DNA from: Piscinibacter sp. HJYY11
GTDB lineage: Bacteria; Pseudomonadota; Gammaproteobacteria; Burkholderiales; Burkholderiaceae_C
Direction of reading: 5' to 3'
Assembly (NCBI RefSeq): GCF_016735515.1
Contig: NZ_JAERQZ010000001.1
Location: forward strand, 3,646,746 to 3,710,745
Length of the DNA: 64,000 nucleotides
The notes under the pieces are model-generated. The model worked only from the letters and a program-made list of their open reading frames with translations. It had not been told where the DNA came from and did no database searches. Positions 44,091 to 55,447 of this stretch are shown piece after piece (position 1 is the first letter of the stretch; each line of letters opens with the position of its first letter). A program made the translations under genes and the position numbers.

Positions 44091-46688
44091 TCACAGCCCA
44101 ACGCTGATTCCGATCTCGTTAGCGATCGGGGTGTAGATGTCGACGTCTGACTCTGCTAGCACGTTCAGTGACAGCACCAGCGCGTATCGGACTTTCCAAT
44201 CAGCTCCAATTCCGTTTCCCATGTCCTTCCACCATCCGCCCACGGGAAACACTGCCAGCTCGGACTTATTTGCCAGGTCAGTTGCGAGTCCAGTCCAGGT
44301 ATCGCAATGCAAGGAACCTCGAGAGCGAACGTTGTAGCGAAGAAGCCAGGCGTCGCTGTCCGGTTCCGGCATTGATTCTTCGACGCCTTCTTCCTCGCGG
44401 TCGATCTTGTTGATTCGTTGATGGAACTGTTGGCTACTTTCCGCTGCGCCTCGGACCGAGAAGCGCAGACCATGGCTTTGATATCTGAACTTGCTCCTCC
44501 ACCCTCGTCGACTGGGGTTGGGCTGCACGAAGTATGAGAGAGTGACTTTCAGCTCAACGGGCATCTCGCCAAGTGCCAGTAGTTGTGCCTTGGGCCACGG
44601 CAACTCGTGGATGTTCACTTTCCCAAGGCGCGTACCGCTGCCGCTCTTGGCCTTGGTGCCGTTGTTCTGTGTGCCATTGGACTTTTTGCTCTGTGCCTTC
44701 GTATAGGCAATCAGTTCTTCCTGCAGGACCAGGGTCGGCCGTTTAAGTGTGGAATTAAGCGAGGCGTCGAGCGACACCTTGCCAAAGCCGAAGCGTCGCA
44801 CCAGAGAGTCGCGTGCCAACTGCTTGGATTGCCTACTGATCCCTTGCATCATCACTGGCGTGTATTGCGCGCCATTGACAACGAGTGCACGGATCGTCTC
44901 TGGCCACAGCTGCGGATACCGGGCATGGACATGGGCGCAGATGCGAGCAACTTCGGCAGCCGCGCCACTTGTATCCCCGGACTCGGTTAGCAGTCCCACA
45001 GCTGGATTGTGCGAGGTCGTGAGCAGTCGAAGGTCCTCGGGTCCACGAACGACTGAGTCGGTCGATCGCGCGTCCCTGCACCCATTGCCACCCTCAGCAA
45101 CCACGTCGGGTTTGTTAGGCCATGACCTCGACCAGCTGACCGACGTCCGAGACGAAGGTGCTAGCCCTCCTTGAGGGGCTATCGCTGTTAGGCCTGGCCA
45201 CTTTCCCTTGTTGAAATCAACTTGCTGCGTGCATGCACCCACCGAAATGGCATTCCAGGCTTGCGCGGGATCTTCGATCGTCTGCAGGTCGTTGTTCTCA
45301 GGGTACTTGTGCCACTGATCCCAGTGGATGTTGCCGGCGGAAAGTACGAAGAGGCGCGGCCTGAGTTGCGGGAAGCCGCTGGCCGATACCGGAGGCAGAT
45401 CGAATTGATTGATGCTGTCGCCCGTCAAACCGAATGCCAGCCTGTCCACTGTTGCCGACCATTCGCTGGGCATACCGGCCGTGGCTCCGTACGCTGTTGT
45501 CATCATCGCGAAGGTGCGGCGGCGCTCAGCATTTGATTCTTCGACTTTCTGCGCAGCTGAGTTCATTACCCAGCCGTATAGCCGGGCGGGATTTGTACCT
45601 TGCGGCGGCCAAATCTTGATCGACTCCAGTCGATGGCCGATTCGGACTACCTCTTTGGAAGAGAGGGGCCCGCGAAGATCTCCATGTATTGCGAGCCCGG
45701 CCATTTCGGTGCCGTGACCGTCGTGGTCATGGCTCTCCCACTCGTCCATCACAGAATGAAGGTCGCTGCTTGCTATTGCGGCGTCGAGTAGGGGGTGGTG
45801 GCGGTTTACGCCTGTGTCGAGCAAGGTGACAAAGGGCGTGCTTTCGCTGAGTTCATCTGCCTCAACGCGCGCCGCTAGATCTTTGACCCAATCCGCCAAT
45901 TCATAGGGCTTTAGTTCGCTGAGGAAGTATTCAGCCGATGGCGAGGTGCCGCGGATCTCTGCAACGTCTTCGAGCAAGTCAAGGGATTGCTGGAGCTGCG
46001 ACCTTGTTGAGTGGACGAGTACGACGACGCGGCCAGGGAAGCACACGTATCCCTCATCAAGAGGAATTTCCAAGCGGGCTGCCTGTTTTGCGAAGGCAGC
46101 GAATGTTTCCTTCGCCGTCCTCGCTCCTTGACGAAGCCAGACTTGAAACGCTTGCTGGTTTTCTGACGCTGGCGCTTCATCTGTCCAGAGTTCATCGAAC
46201 ACGGCACGCTGGAAGGAGATGATCGCGTTGATTAGGTTGGCGTGCTTCGGGCGAGGCGCTTTGCCCGGCTTCGGGATACTGTCTTCTGCGATGTACGCCT
46301 GAACCCTTCGCTGGAAAGCCGTTAGCTTTCCCTGCGGCACATATACGCTGACCAGCTCTGTGTTGCTGGTGGACGGTCGGACACTCAGTACCTCGATGTC
46401 ATCACGTTTCCACTCGAGCGCAGCGAAGTTCAAGCAGCCGGGTGGCGAAACCTCAAGCGTGATCGCGACTCCGCCCGGATCCAGCAAACCAGCCTTGGCC
46501 CTGAGGGCGTGCAAGTTCTGAACCTCAACGCCAAGCTTCTGAAGCTGGGCCATGAGGCGCTTCCCGTGCTGATGCCGGTTTCGATCTGGGGGGAGGGTTG
46601 GCCTAGCGCCCGAGCGCGGTGATTCGAAGTCTTGTGGGTCGGTGTAACCGCGAACGAATAGGTGGTCCAGCTCAAGCGGCATACGCAC
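44091..46688 (-). CDS. ietS: Subtilisin-like S8 protease, IetS
   Basis: 865 aa. The catalytic triad is complete: Asp291 (VTLLDTGVNRHHP), His325 (DHDGHGTEMAGLA) and Ser574 (SGDTSGAAAEVAR), with oxyanion Asn453 (LSAGNIHW). No signal peptide, so it works in the cytoplasm. A 280-residue N-terminal domain and a 250-residue C-terminal domain frame the protease. With the AAA ATPase IetA encoded 64 bases upstream it forms the IetAS pair, reported as a plasmid addiction system and as an antiphage system. Substrate unknown; IetA probably restrains or feeds the protease. Confidence 0.9.
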   Translation of the reverse strand: MRMPLELDHLFVRGYTDPQDFESPRSGARPTLPPDRNRHQHGKRLMAQLQKLGVEVQNLHALRAKAGLLDPGGVAITLEVSPPGCLNFAALEWKRDDIEVLSVRPSTSNTELVSVYVPQGKLTAFQRRVQAYIAEDSIPKPGKAPRPKHANLINAIISFQRAVFDELWTDEAPASENQQAFQVWLRQGARTAKETFAAFAKQAARLEIPLDEGYVCFPGRVVVLVHSTRSQLQQSLDLLEDVAEIRGTSPSAEYFLSELKPYELADWVKDLAARVEADELSESTPFVTLLDTGVNRHHPLLDAAIASSDLHSVMDEWESHDHDGHGTEMAGLAIHGDLRGPLSSKEVVRIGHRLESIKIWPPQGTNPARLYGWVMNSAAQKVEESNAERRRTFAMMTTAYGATAGMPSEWSATVDRLAFGLTGDSINQFDLPPVSASGFPQLRPRLFVLSAGNIHWDQWHKYPENNDLQTIEDPAQAWNAISVGACTQQVDFNKGKWPGLTAIAPQGGLAPSSRTSVSWSRSWPNKPDVVAEGGNGCRDARSTDSVVRGPEDLRLLTTSHNPAVGLLTESGDTSGAAAEVARICAHVHARYPQLWPETIRALVVNGAQYTPVMMQGISRQSKQLARDSLVRRFGFGKVSLDASLNSTLKRPTLVLQEELIAYTKAQSKKSNGTQNNGTKAKSGSGTRLGKVNIHELPWPKAQLLALGEMPVELKVTLSYFVQPNPSRRGWRSKFRYQSHGLRFSVRGAAESSQQFHQRINKIDREEEGVEESMPEPDSDAWLLRYNVRSRGSLHCDTWTGLATDLANKSELAVFPVGGWWKDMGNGIGADWKVRYALVLSLNVLAESDVDIYTPIANEIGISVGL

Positions 46689-46752
46689 GGGTATTTTGTT
46701 AGGACCCGCGCAAACTATCTCAAATGTGGCGCTTCGTCATCAGTGACAGGGA

Positions 46753-47739
46753 TTAGAGGAGCTGCTTTTGACCAGCAGCCCGCTCGTGGAGATGAATGCG
46801 CACTCGCTCCGCATCCACAAAATCACGACCATCCAGCACCGCATCCTTCATTGCGTCAGCGCAAGCCTTGACGATGTCCGAGTGCGACAAGCCGAGGCCC
46901 TCGCGCACGAGGCCGCCGTAGTCAAAACTGGCGGGCGCCAACAGGGACAAGCTGTTCCTCAACAGAAGGCTCACCTGAACCTCGTCTGGCAAGTCGTAGC
47001 GGATCACGTCATCGAATCGCCGAAACAGGGCGCTATCCAGCGCGGCGCCGTGGTTGGTCGCCGCGACGATAAGGCTGTCCGACGAATCCTGCTCGATCAG
47101 CTGCAGGAACATGTTGAGCGTCCGACGCATCTCTGCCACGTCGTGTTGGCTGCCCCGTTGCAGGCCAAGCGAGTCGAACTCGTCGAAGAGGTACACACCG
47201 CGCGTCGACTTAAGCGCGTCGAAAACGAGCCGCAACTTTGAAGCGCTTTCACCCATGAACTTCGTGATCAACGAATCAAAGCGAGCGACGAAAAGAGGCA
47301 GCCGCAACTCGGTGGCCATGACGCTTGCGGTGAGCGTCTTACCGGTACCAGGCGGCCCGACAAGAAGCAGCTTGCGACGTGCGCTCAACCCGTGGCCGAG
47401 CAGCGTTTCGTGATGGCGCTGTTCTTTCAGGACCCGCTCCAGACGGGTCGTGACCGATTCGCCGACCACCATGGCGGATAGATGCTGCTGCGGGTACTGG
47501 ACAGTCAGCAACTCGGCCAATTCGCCTCTAGGCTGAGCCAGTGGAACGGCGCGAGACTTCGCACGGGGAGACGACGGCGTCCGGGCCTTTTCAATGAGGT
47601 CCCGCATCTCAGCGGCCACCTTTACGTGTCCGCGATTTGCCTCGTGAGCCGCTACTTGCAGTGCGACTGCAAGGAAATGCTCGTCTTGGTTGGTGACGAA
47701 TGCGCGCAGCAGTTCGGTGACTTGGGTTGCGCTTGCCAT
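46753..47739 (-). CDS. ietA: AAA+ ATPase, IetA
   Basis: 328 aa. N-terminal helical part HFLAVALQVAAHEANRGHV, then Walker A GPPGTGKT (128-135), Walker B VYLFDEFDSL, sensor 1 ending AATNHG, and RRFDDVI. Partner of IetS. Very similar in full length to the lone ATPase at 5499-6497. The gene starts 47 bases from two palindromic operators shared with the divergent XRE gene. Confidence 0.9.
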   Translation of the reverse strand: MASATQVTELLRAFVTNQDEHFLAVALQVAAHEANRGHVKVAAEMRDLIEKARTPSSPRAKSRAVPLAQPRGELAELLTVQYPQQHLSAMVVGESVTTRLERVLKEQRHHETLLGHGLSARRKLLLVGPPGTGKTLTASVMATELRLPLFVARFDSLITKFMGESASKLRLVFDALKSTRGVYLFDEFDSLGLQRGSQHDVAEMRRTLNMFLQLIEQDSSDSLIVAATNHGAALDSALFRRFDDVIRYDLPDEVQVSLLLRNSLSLLAPASFDYGGLVREGLGLSHSDIVKACADAMKDAVLDGRDFVDAERVRIHLHERAAGQKQLL

Positions 47740-47786
47740 GAATGCCTCTCGCGGATGGTAGGCCGCAACTGGGCCGTTGAAGGGTC

Positions 47787-47820
47787 GTGCTACTGTATCA
47801 CAACCGTGCTACAGTAGCAC
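47787..47820. promoter_or_regulatory. Two palindromic operators between ietA and its XRE regulator
   Basis: GTGCTAC-T-GTATCAC (47787-47801, one mismatch to a perfect palindrome) and GTGCTAC-A-GTAGCAC (47806-47820, perfect) have centres 19 bases apart, about two helical turns. The second ends 5 bases before the XRE start, so the regulator should shut off its own gene and probably ietAS. Confidence 0.75.
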
Positions 47821-47825
47821 GGCAG

Positions 47826-48107
47826 ATGAGATACCCGACGTCCCAAAAAGAGTTGCTGAGCGAGGTGCGGGGAGACCGCACCAAGACTGACTTCGCCGAG
47901 GAGCTGGGCATTGATCGAAGTACTCTGAGCAGGTATGAAAGCGAGGAACTGGGCGCTTCGACCAAGGTCCTGAACTACTGCTTGCGTGCGATAGCAGCAC
48001 GCAGCGGGCAGACTGGCGAGGGTGAGTCTCTGGGCACCGTCGCTCAAGCGCTGAGCCTGACAAAAAGAGCTGTCGGCCTTCTTGAGCAAGCGGCAGCAAA
48101 GAACTAG
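47826..48107 (+). CDS. XRE-family regulator of the ietAS locus
   Basis: ATG 47826 gives 93 aa. Residues 5-60 form a Cro/C1 HTH: KELLSEVRGDRTKTDFAEEL, then GIDRSTLSRYESEELGAS. A short helical tail follows. It is divergent from ietA, and two palindromes lie in the shared promoter. No ribosome-binding site of strength precedes the start, and the operator is almost at it, suggesting tight self-repression. It is the last gene before the element's terminus. Confidence 0.85.
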   Translation: MRYPTSQKELLSEVRGDRTKTDFAEELGIDRSTLSRYESEELGASTKVLNYCLRAIAARSGQTGEGESLGTVAQALSLTKRAVGLLEQAAAKN

Positions 48108-48189
48108 CCCGGAGCACTGAACGAGCAGATTTCCATCAGAAACTGCGTCAGGCAACAGTCTTGTCGAATTGCTTTGAGCGGCATATGAG

Positions 48190-48250
48190 AGTGCCAATCA
48201 GGCACTTTTAAGGCTGATATTCCGGGTTTAAGGCGATCTTCCGGAATACA
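48190..48250 (+). repeat. Right terminus of the Tn7-like element with tandem transposase-binding-type repeats
   Basis: TTTAAGGCTGATATTCCGG (48207-48225) is followed by TTTAAGGCGATCTTCCGG (48227-48244), two near-identical repeats of 19 and 18 bases with a 20-base period, as TnsB-type sites are arranged. A hairpin AGTGCC/GGCACT (48190-48206) precedes them. The terminal AATACA ends at 48250; the opposite strand starts TGTATTCCGG. Confidence 0.7.
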
Positions 48251-48255
48251 GCGAG
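48251..48255. repeat. Predicted 5-base target-site duplication
   Basis: GCGAG directly outside the ACA terminus. Tn7-like elements duplicate 5 bases. The matching copy before the left end lies outside the window, so this is a prediction. Confidence 0.35.
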
Positions 48256-48902
48256 GTCCTTCAGAGATCTCGCTGGCGCACCACGGCGTTCTGTTTCTCG
48301 ACGAGTTGCCCGAGTTCCCGAGGGCCGCGCTCGAGGCTTTGCGCGAACCGATGGAGACCGGCCGCGTCACCATCTCGCGCGCCGCGCGGCAGGCCGAGTA
48401 CCCGGCGGCGTTTCAGCTCCTGGCCGCGATGAATCCGTGCCCCTGTGGCCACCTCGGCAGCCCGCTGAGGGCTTGCCGCTGCTCGCCCGACGTGGTGTTG
48501 CGCTACCAGGGCCGGCTCAGCGGCCCCTTGCTCGACCGCATCGACCTGCAGATCGAAGTGCCCGCCGTCGCACCCGACACTCTCTCATCGGCTCCCGATG
48601 GTGAAGCGAGCGCGCAGGTGGCCGAGCGTGTGCAGTCGGCCCGCGGCGTGGCGCTGTCGCGCCAGGGCTGCGCCAACGCGCGCCTGGCCGGCTCGGCCAT
48701 CGACGAGCATTGCGCGCTGGGCGCCGCGGAGACGCGTTTCCTGCAAGGCGCCTCGGCGCGGCTGGGCTGGTCGGCGCGCAGCTACCACCGGGTGCTGCGG
48801 GTGGCACGCACCGTGGCCGACCTCGCGGCCAGCCGGTCGATCGAGGTGGCGCACCTGGCCGAAGCGATCCAGTACCGGCGGCTCTTCGCCGCGCCGGCCT
48901 GA
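48256..48902 (+). pseudogene. comM: comM/yifB, 3' part (interrupted by the island)
   Basis: The frame gives EISLAHHGVLFLDELPEF (48264 onward; Walker B), REPMETGRVTISRAARQAEY, AAMNPCPCGHLG, LDRIDLQIEVP and the Mg-chelatase-related C-terminal domain with SARSYHRVLRVART, ending AEAIQYRRLFAAPA. This is about the C-terminal 213 residues of a protein that is normally about 500 aa. ComM is a hexameric branch-migration helicase that helps natural transformation. The N-terminal domain and Walker A are missing; sequence left of 48251 is the transposon. The remaining frame has no start of its own, so the gene is broken unless the island excises. Confidence 0.93.
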
Positions 48903-48908
48903 GGCTCG

Positions 48909-50417
48909 TCAGGCCCGCATGAACCCCAGGTCGCGCTGGAAGTTGCGCAGGTTGGGGAACACCGAGTCGAGGTTGCTCTCGGACACGCCGAACCACCGGC
49001 CGATCGTGGCGCCGATCTGGTCGACCGACACCCCGGGCAGGAAGCTGCCGGAGCCCACTTCGTCGTTGTGGTTCAAGCCCACCTGCGGGAAGCGGCCATA
49101 GATCTCCTTGCCGTTGACCGCACCGCCGTAGACGAAGTGGTGCGCGCCCCAGCCGTGGTCGGTGCCGTCGCCGTTGGTGGTGAAGGTGCGGCCGAAGTCT
49201 GAGCCGGTGAAGAGCGTCACGCTCTCGCGCAGGCCCAGCGTGCCGAGCACGGTGTCGAAGTAGCCGATGGCGTGCGACAGCCGCGCCATCAGGTCGGCCT
49301 GGCCGCGGTTCTGGTTGTCGTGGGTGTCGAAGCCGCCCATGCTGACGAAGAACACCTGCCGCTGCACGCCGAGGTTGCCGCGCGACGCGATGATGCGGGC
49401 GACGGCCTGCAGCTGCTGCGCGAGGTTGTTGTTGGCGGCAACGCCGGTGGACGGCGGCACGTACTGCGACGGCGGTGCCACCTGGGCGTTGGCGTTGGTG
49501 AACTCCTGCTGGAACTGCGCCTGGGCGTCGATCGAGCGCTTGGTGATCTGGGTCTGCTCGCGGCCGAGCAGGTGCGACACGGAGTTGGGGTCGCCGTTGG
49601 CCGTGATGAGGTTGCGGTAGGCGGTGGCAGCGGCCGCCGAGCCGAAGAGGTTGCCGGTGATGCCGCCCACCGCCGTGGCGCCGCCGGTGCCGATCTGGTA
49701 CTGGAAGATGTTCTGCCCGGCCATGAACACCGCGTTGCTGTTGACCGAGATGCTCGTGAACACGGTGTTGCTGTTGCTGCTGGCCAGGAGGTCGCCGAAG
49801 CGGCCGCCCCAGCCCACACGCGCACCTTCGGGCCCGAGGGCCTGCCAGGTCGACTGCTGGTCGTTGTGCGAGAAGAGCTTGGCGGGTCGCGGCCGCGAGG
49901 CCGAATTGGCCTGGTACTCGGCCTTGGTCATCGGGAAGATCAGCGGCCCGGCGTTGGCGATGACGGCCAGGCGGCTGCCGGTCGGGGCGTTGAACAGCGC
50001 CTGCATCTCCGTCATCGCCGGGTGCAGTGCGAAGCTGCGGGTGTTGTTGACCGGCGAGGCGGTGAAGTTCGGGCTGAGCGGCAGCACGCCACCGAGCGCC
50101 GCCGGCGAGGCGCGTGCGGCCGTGGGGTCGGGGGCGGTGCCCACCGGGCGCAGGGCGATCGGGTCGGTGCCCGTCGCGCGCACGGTCTGGTAGGCATTCC
50201 ACGACGCGGCGTCGGTGGGCAGCACCATGTTGGCCGAGTCGTTGCCGCCATAGAGGAAGAGGCAGACGATGGCCTTGTAGCCGGGCGCCGTCTGCGCCAC
50301 TGCGGCGTTCATCGTCGCGAGGTTGAGCGCGAAGGGCAGCCCGGCTGGGCCCACCGTGCCCGAGAGGATGGCGGCGCGGCGCAGGAATTCGCGGCGGGAG
50401 GCGTGGTCGTGTCGCAT
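48909..50417 (-). CDS. DUF1501 protein, Tat-exported
   Basis: 502 aa. The N-terminus SRREFLRRAAILSG is a Tat signal, with cleavage near AVAQT. The mature part contains LFLYGGNDSANMVLP, LFSHNDQQSTWQA, GFDTHDNQ and SDFGRTFTTNGDGTDHGWG, all typical for DUF1501, a sulfatase/phosphatase-like periplasmic protein. It is translated from an operon with the DUF1800 protein 14 bases upstream. The pair is common in Burkholderiales; its function is unknown. It converges on comM with a gap of 6 bases. Confidence 0.92.
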   Translation of the reverse strand: MRHDHASRREFLRRAAILSGTVGPAGLPFALNLATMNAAVAQTAPGYKAIVCLFLYGGNDSANMVLPTDAASWNAYQTVRATGTDPIALRPVGTAPDPTAARASPAALGGVLPLSPNFTASPVNNTRSFALHPAMTEMQALFNAPTGSRLAVIANAGPLIFPMTKAEYQANSASRPRPAKLFSHNDQQSTWQALGPEGARVGWGGRFGDLLASSNSNTVFTSISVNSNAVFMAGQNIFQYQIGTGGATAVGGITGNLFGSAAAATAYRNLITANGDPNSVSHLLGREQTQITKRSIDAQAQFQQEFTNANAQVAPPSQYVPPSTGVAANNNLAQQLQAVARIIASRGNLGVQRQVFFVSMGGFDTHDNQNRGQADLMARLSHAIGYFDTVLGTLGLRESVTLFTGSDFGRTFTTNGDGTDHGWGAHHFVYGGAVNGKEIYGRFPQVGLNHNDEVGSGSFLPGVSVDQIGATIGRWFGVSESNLDSVFPNLRNFQRDLGFMRA

Positions 50418-50431
50418 GAATCGGCTCCCTC

Positions 50432-52186
50432 TTATTTCTGGACCAGGTAGTCCGGCGACGCCATCGTCAGCAAGATGGCGATGAAGACCCGCTCGCGGCG
50501 TGCGGTGTCGATGTTGGTCTGGTTGGTGGCCGGGATGCTGCGGCTGGTGACGGCGGCGATCACCTGGTCGCGGTGGGCCGTGGTCATCTGGCCCGACATC
50601 AGGAGCCAGTTCAGCCGGTCGACGAGTGCGGTGGCGTTGTCGGCGATGGCGGTCTCGGCGCTGAAGTCGAGCTGGATGTCGCGGCCGGCGTTCACCGTGA
50701 GCCAGGTTCCGCGCAGGTAGTTGAGGTAGCCGGCCACCGACACTTCATTGGCCAGCTGCAGCTCGGGCGAGACCAGCCCCGCCGCGGCGGCGGCGCTGTT
50801 GGGTGGCGTGAAGCCGGGGCGGTAGAAGTTGAAGACCGAGGGCGAGCGCATGGCCGTCTGGCTGAGGCGGCTGGCCGGGTCATCGGTGTTGTCGATGCCG
50901 GTCCAGTTGCCGGTGGTCGAGCGGGCCTTGAACGCGCGCAGGAAATGCGACAGGCGCAGCAGCGGCTCGCGCACCTTGCCGTAGCTCGGGCTCGACAGGT
51001 CGGGGTTGCGCGCCTCGGGGTCGAGCAGGATGGCGCGCCACACCGCCTTCATGTCGCCGCGCACGCCGCGGCCGTTGTTGTTGAAGGCCGAGGCCACGCG
51101 GCCGACGTAGGCCGGGCTCGGGTTGCTGGTGACGATGCGCTGGATCAGGAGCTTGCCGACGAAGGGGCCGACGTTGGGGTGGTTGAAGATGGTGTCGAGC
51201 GCGAAGCGCAGGTCGGCGTCGGCATCGGCCGTGGTGCTGGCCGGGATCGTGCGGCCGAGGAAGCGTTTCTCGCTGGTCGAGTGGAAGGCGTTGTACGCCT
51301 GCATCGGCTGCCAGTCGCGGTCGGGGTGTGCATCGGCGCCGCCGAAGCGCCGGTTGGTGCGATCGGCAAGGTTGGGGCCGGCGTACCAGCTGAAGCCGGT
51401 GAAGACCTTGGCCAGGCCTTGGATGTCGGCGTGGGTGTAGGTCTCGGTCTCGGTGCCGCCGCGCAGCGTGCCGTCGTTGTTCAGCTCGTACAGGCCGATC
51501 GAGAACAGCTGCATGATCTCGCGCGCAAAGTTCTCGTCGGGCACCCGGCCGGTGGCGAGGTTCTCCTTCTGGTTGCGCATGTGGGTCAGGTAGATGCCCA
51601 TCATCGGGTGCAGGCTCACGCGCTCCAGCAGGTCGCGGTAGTTGCCGAAGGCGTGTTCGGCCAGCATGTCGTAGTACGAGGTCACGCCGCGCGGGTTGTT
51701 GGCCAGCGTGCTGTCGGCGAACGAGATCACGAAGATCTGCGAGAGCGCAAACGCGGCGCGCTGGCGCAGCTGGTCGTCGCGCGACAGCGCCTGGGCCCAG
51801 TAGCTCTCGCGGAACTGCGCTGCGCTCGGGTCCTGCATCGCGGCGACGAGCTCGGCGTTGCGCCGGTCGTAGTGAGCGCGGTGCGGCAGGCGCGGCATGT
51901 TGAACTGCGCTTCGATCCAGGCGGCGAAGTTCGAGCGTGTCAACGCGCTGATCGAGGCCTCGGTGGGGCCGTAGGTGGCTTGCGTCAGGAAACGCGCTGC
52001 CTCGTTGCGCGTGGGCGCCGGGCCGGTGTTCGCGGGCAGTTGCTGCCCGCCTGCGTCGTCGTTCTCCTTGCCGGCGCCGCAGGCGACGACGAGTGCCGCC
52101 ATCACCAGCGCCAGGCCGGTGCGCGTGCCCCGTTTCAGCCAGTCGCCTGCGCTCGGGCGCTTCTTCTCAAGATGAGTGCTGTCCAC
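50432..52186 (-). CDS. DUF1800 lipoprotein
   Basis: 584 aa. Signal peptide with lipobox LVVACG, so a lipid-anchored periplasmic protein. DUF1800 features: AARFLTQATYGPTEASISAL, RESYWAQAL, RVSLHPMMGIYLTHMRNQKEN, PDENFAREIMQLFSIGLYELN and SPSVFNFYRPGFTPPN. It partners the DUF1501 protein. Biochemical role unknown. Confidence 0.92.
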   Translation of the reverse strand: MDSTHLEKKRPSAGDWLKRGTRTGLALVMAALVVACGAGKENDDAGGQQLPANTGPAPTRNEAARFLTQATYGPTEASISALTRSNFAAWIEAQFNMPRLPHRAHYDRRNAELVAAMQDPSAAQFRESYWAQALSRDDQLRQRAAFALSQIFVISFADSTLANNPRGVTSYYDMLAEHAFGNYRDLLERVSLHPMMGIYLTHMRNQKENLATGRVPDENFAREIMQLFSIGLYELNNDGTLRGGTETETYTHADIQGLAKVFTGFSWYAGPNLADRTNRRFGGADAHPDRDWQPMQAYNAFHSTSEKRFLGRTIPASTTADADADLRFALDTIFNHPNVGPFVGKLLIQRIVTSNPSPAYVGRVASAFNNNGRGVRGDMKAVWRAILLDPEARNPDLSSPSYGKVREPLLRLSHFLRAFKARSTTGNWTGIDNTDDPASRLSQTAMRSPSVFNFYRPGFTPPNSAAAAAGLVSPELQLANEVSVAGYLNYLRGTWLTVNAGRDIQLDFSAETAIADNATALVDRLNWLLMSGQMTTAHRDQVIAAVTSRSIPATNQTNIDTARRERVFIAILLTMASPDYLVQK

Positions 52187-52331
52187 GATCCCCTCCGCGT
52201 GTCGTCATGTCTGACGCTTGCCGCGGATTGTTTGGGGCGATCACTCTCGAAAAGCGTGAATTGTTGGCAATCGATGTGCCACTTACCTCTCGCAACAGGG
52301 CAAATGGTGTCGATTCATGCACCCCGTGCGT

Positions 52332-52364
52332 GGGCTTGCATCGTTTGTAAGCGGATGCAAGCCC
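52332..52364 (-). terminator. Hairpin after metH
   Basis: GGGCTTGCATC (52332-52342), loop of 11, GATGCAAGCCC (52354-52364): a perfect 11-base-pair stem 22 bases beyond the metH stop. It lacks a T-run, so it is a terminator or mRNA-end stabiliser by position. Confidence 0.45.
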
Positions 52365-52386
52365 GGTCGTCTGGCGACAACAGCGG

Positions 52387-55125
<2,739 letters not shown>

Positions 55126-55210
55126 GGCGTGGTTCGAAACGGGAACTGCGCATGCGCCAGGGTGCTCACCCGCGGCGCATGCGCTCGATCGGTGGATCCG
55201 GGGGCATGCA

Positions 55211-55296
55211 GGGGGTGAGCGTCGTTGCGAGCTTCCAAGCCTGGCGGCGCTGGCTTCTGGGGGAAGCCGGGCGCCGTCGCAACGCTCCTTGGAAGC
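55211..55296 (-). promoter_or_regulatory. S-adenosylhomocysteine (SAH) riboswitch
   Basis: Reading the minus strand, CTTCCAAGGAGCGTTGCGAC, a variable hairpin, CGCCAGGCTTGGAAG, then GCTCGCAACGACGCTCACCC. The conserved GAGCGTTGCGAC, CAGGCT and GCAACG-CGCTCA blocks and the outer pairing CTTCCAAG/CTTGGAAG match the SAH riboswitch family (Rfam SAH_riboswitch), which switches metH or ahcY on when SAH accumulates. It ends 86 bases before the metH start. Confidence 0.88.
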
Positions 55297-55447
55297 CGCG
55301 GATTTTAGACGCCAGCCACCTTGTGCGATAGCCGCACGGCGAGACTTTCTGGGCACCCGGATCTCGTTACAACCCCGCGCAGCTTCCCTGCAACGCATGG
55401 GGTTACAGGCGCTCCAATCGTCGCTCGTCACCAAAATCGATTCCACC

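Larger units (their letters stand above)
1..48250. mobile_element. Tn7-like (Tn6022/AbaR-type) island inserted in comM, left end outside window
   Basis: The accessory block ends at 48250 with ACA, the usual terminal triplet of Tn7-like elements, and comM coding sequence begins within 14 bases. It contains a five-gene transposition module (33994-40774), defence-like genes on both sides and a tricarboxylate-use region. No 5' comM sequence and no matching TGT-end was found elsewhere in the window, so the left boundary is inferred to lie before position 1. It is also possible that part of 1-33000 is chromosome or a second nested element; the extent is the uncertain part, while the right boundary is well supported. 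Confidence 0.6.

Noticed and set aside
48207..48244. CRISPR array
   Set aside because: Only two imperfect repeats with no spacer; better explained as transposon end repeats.
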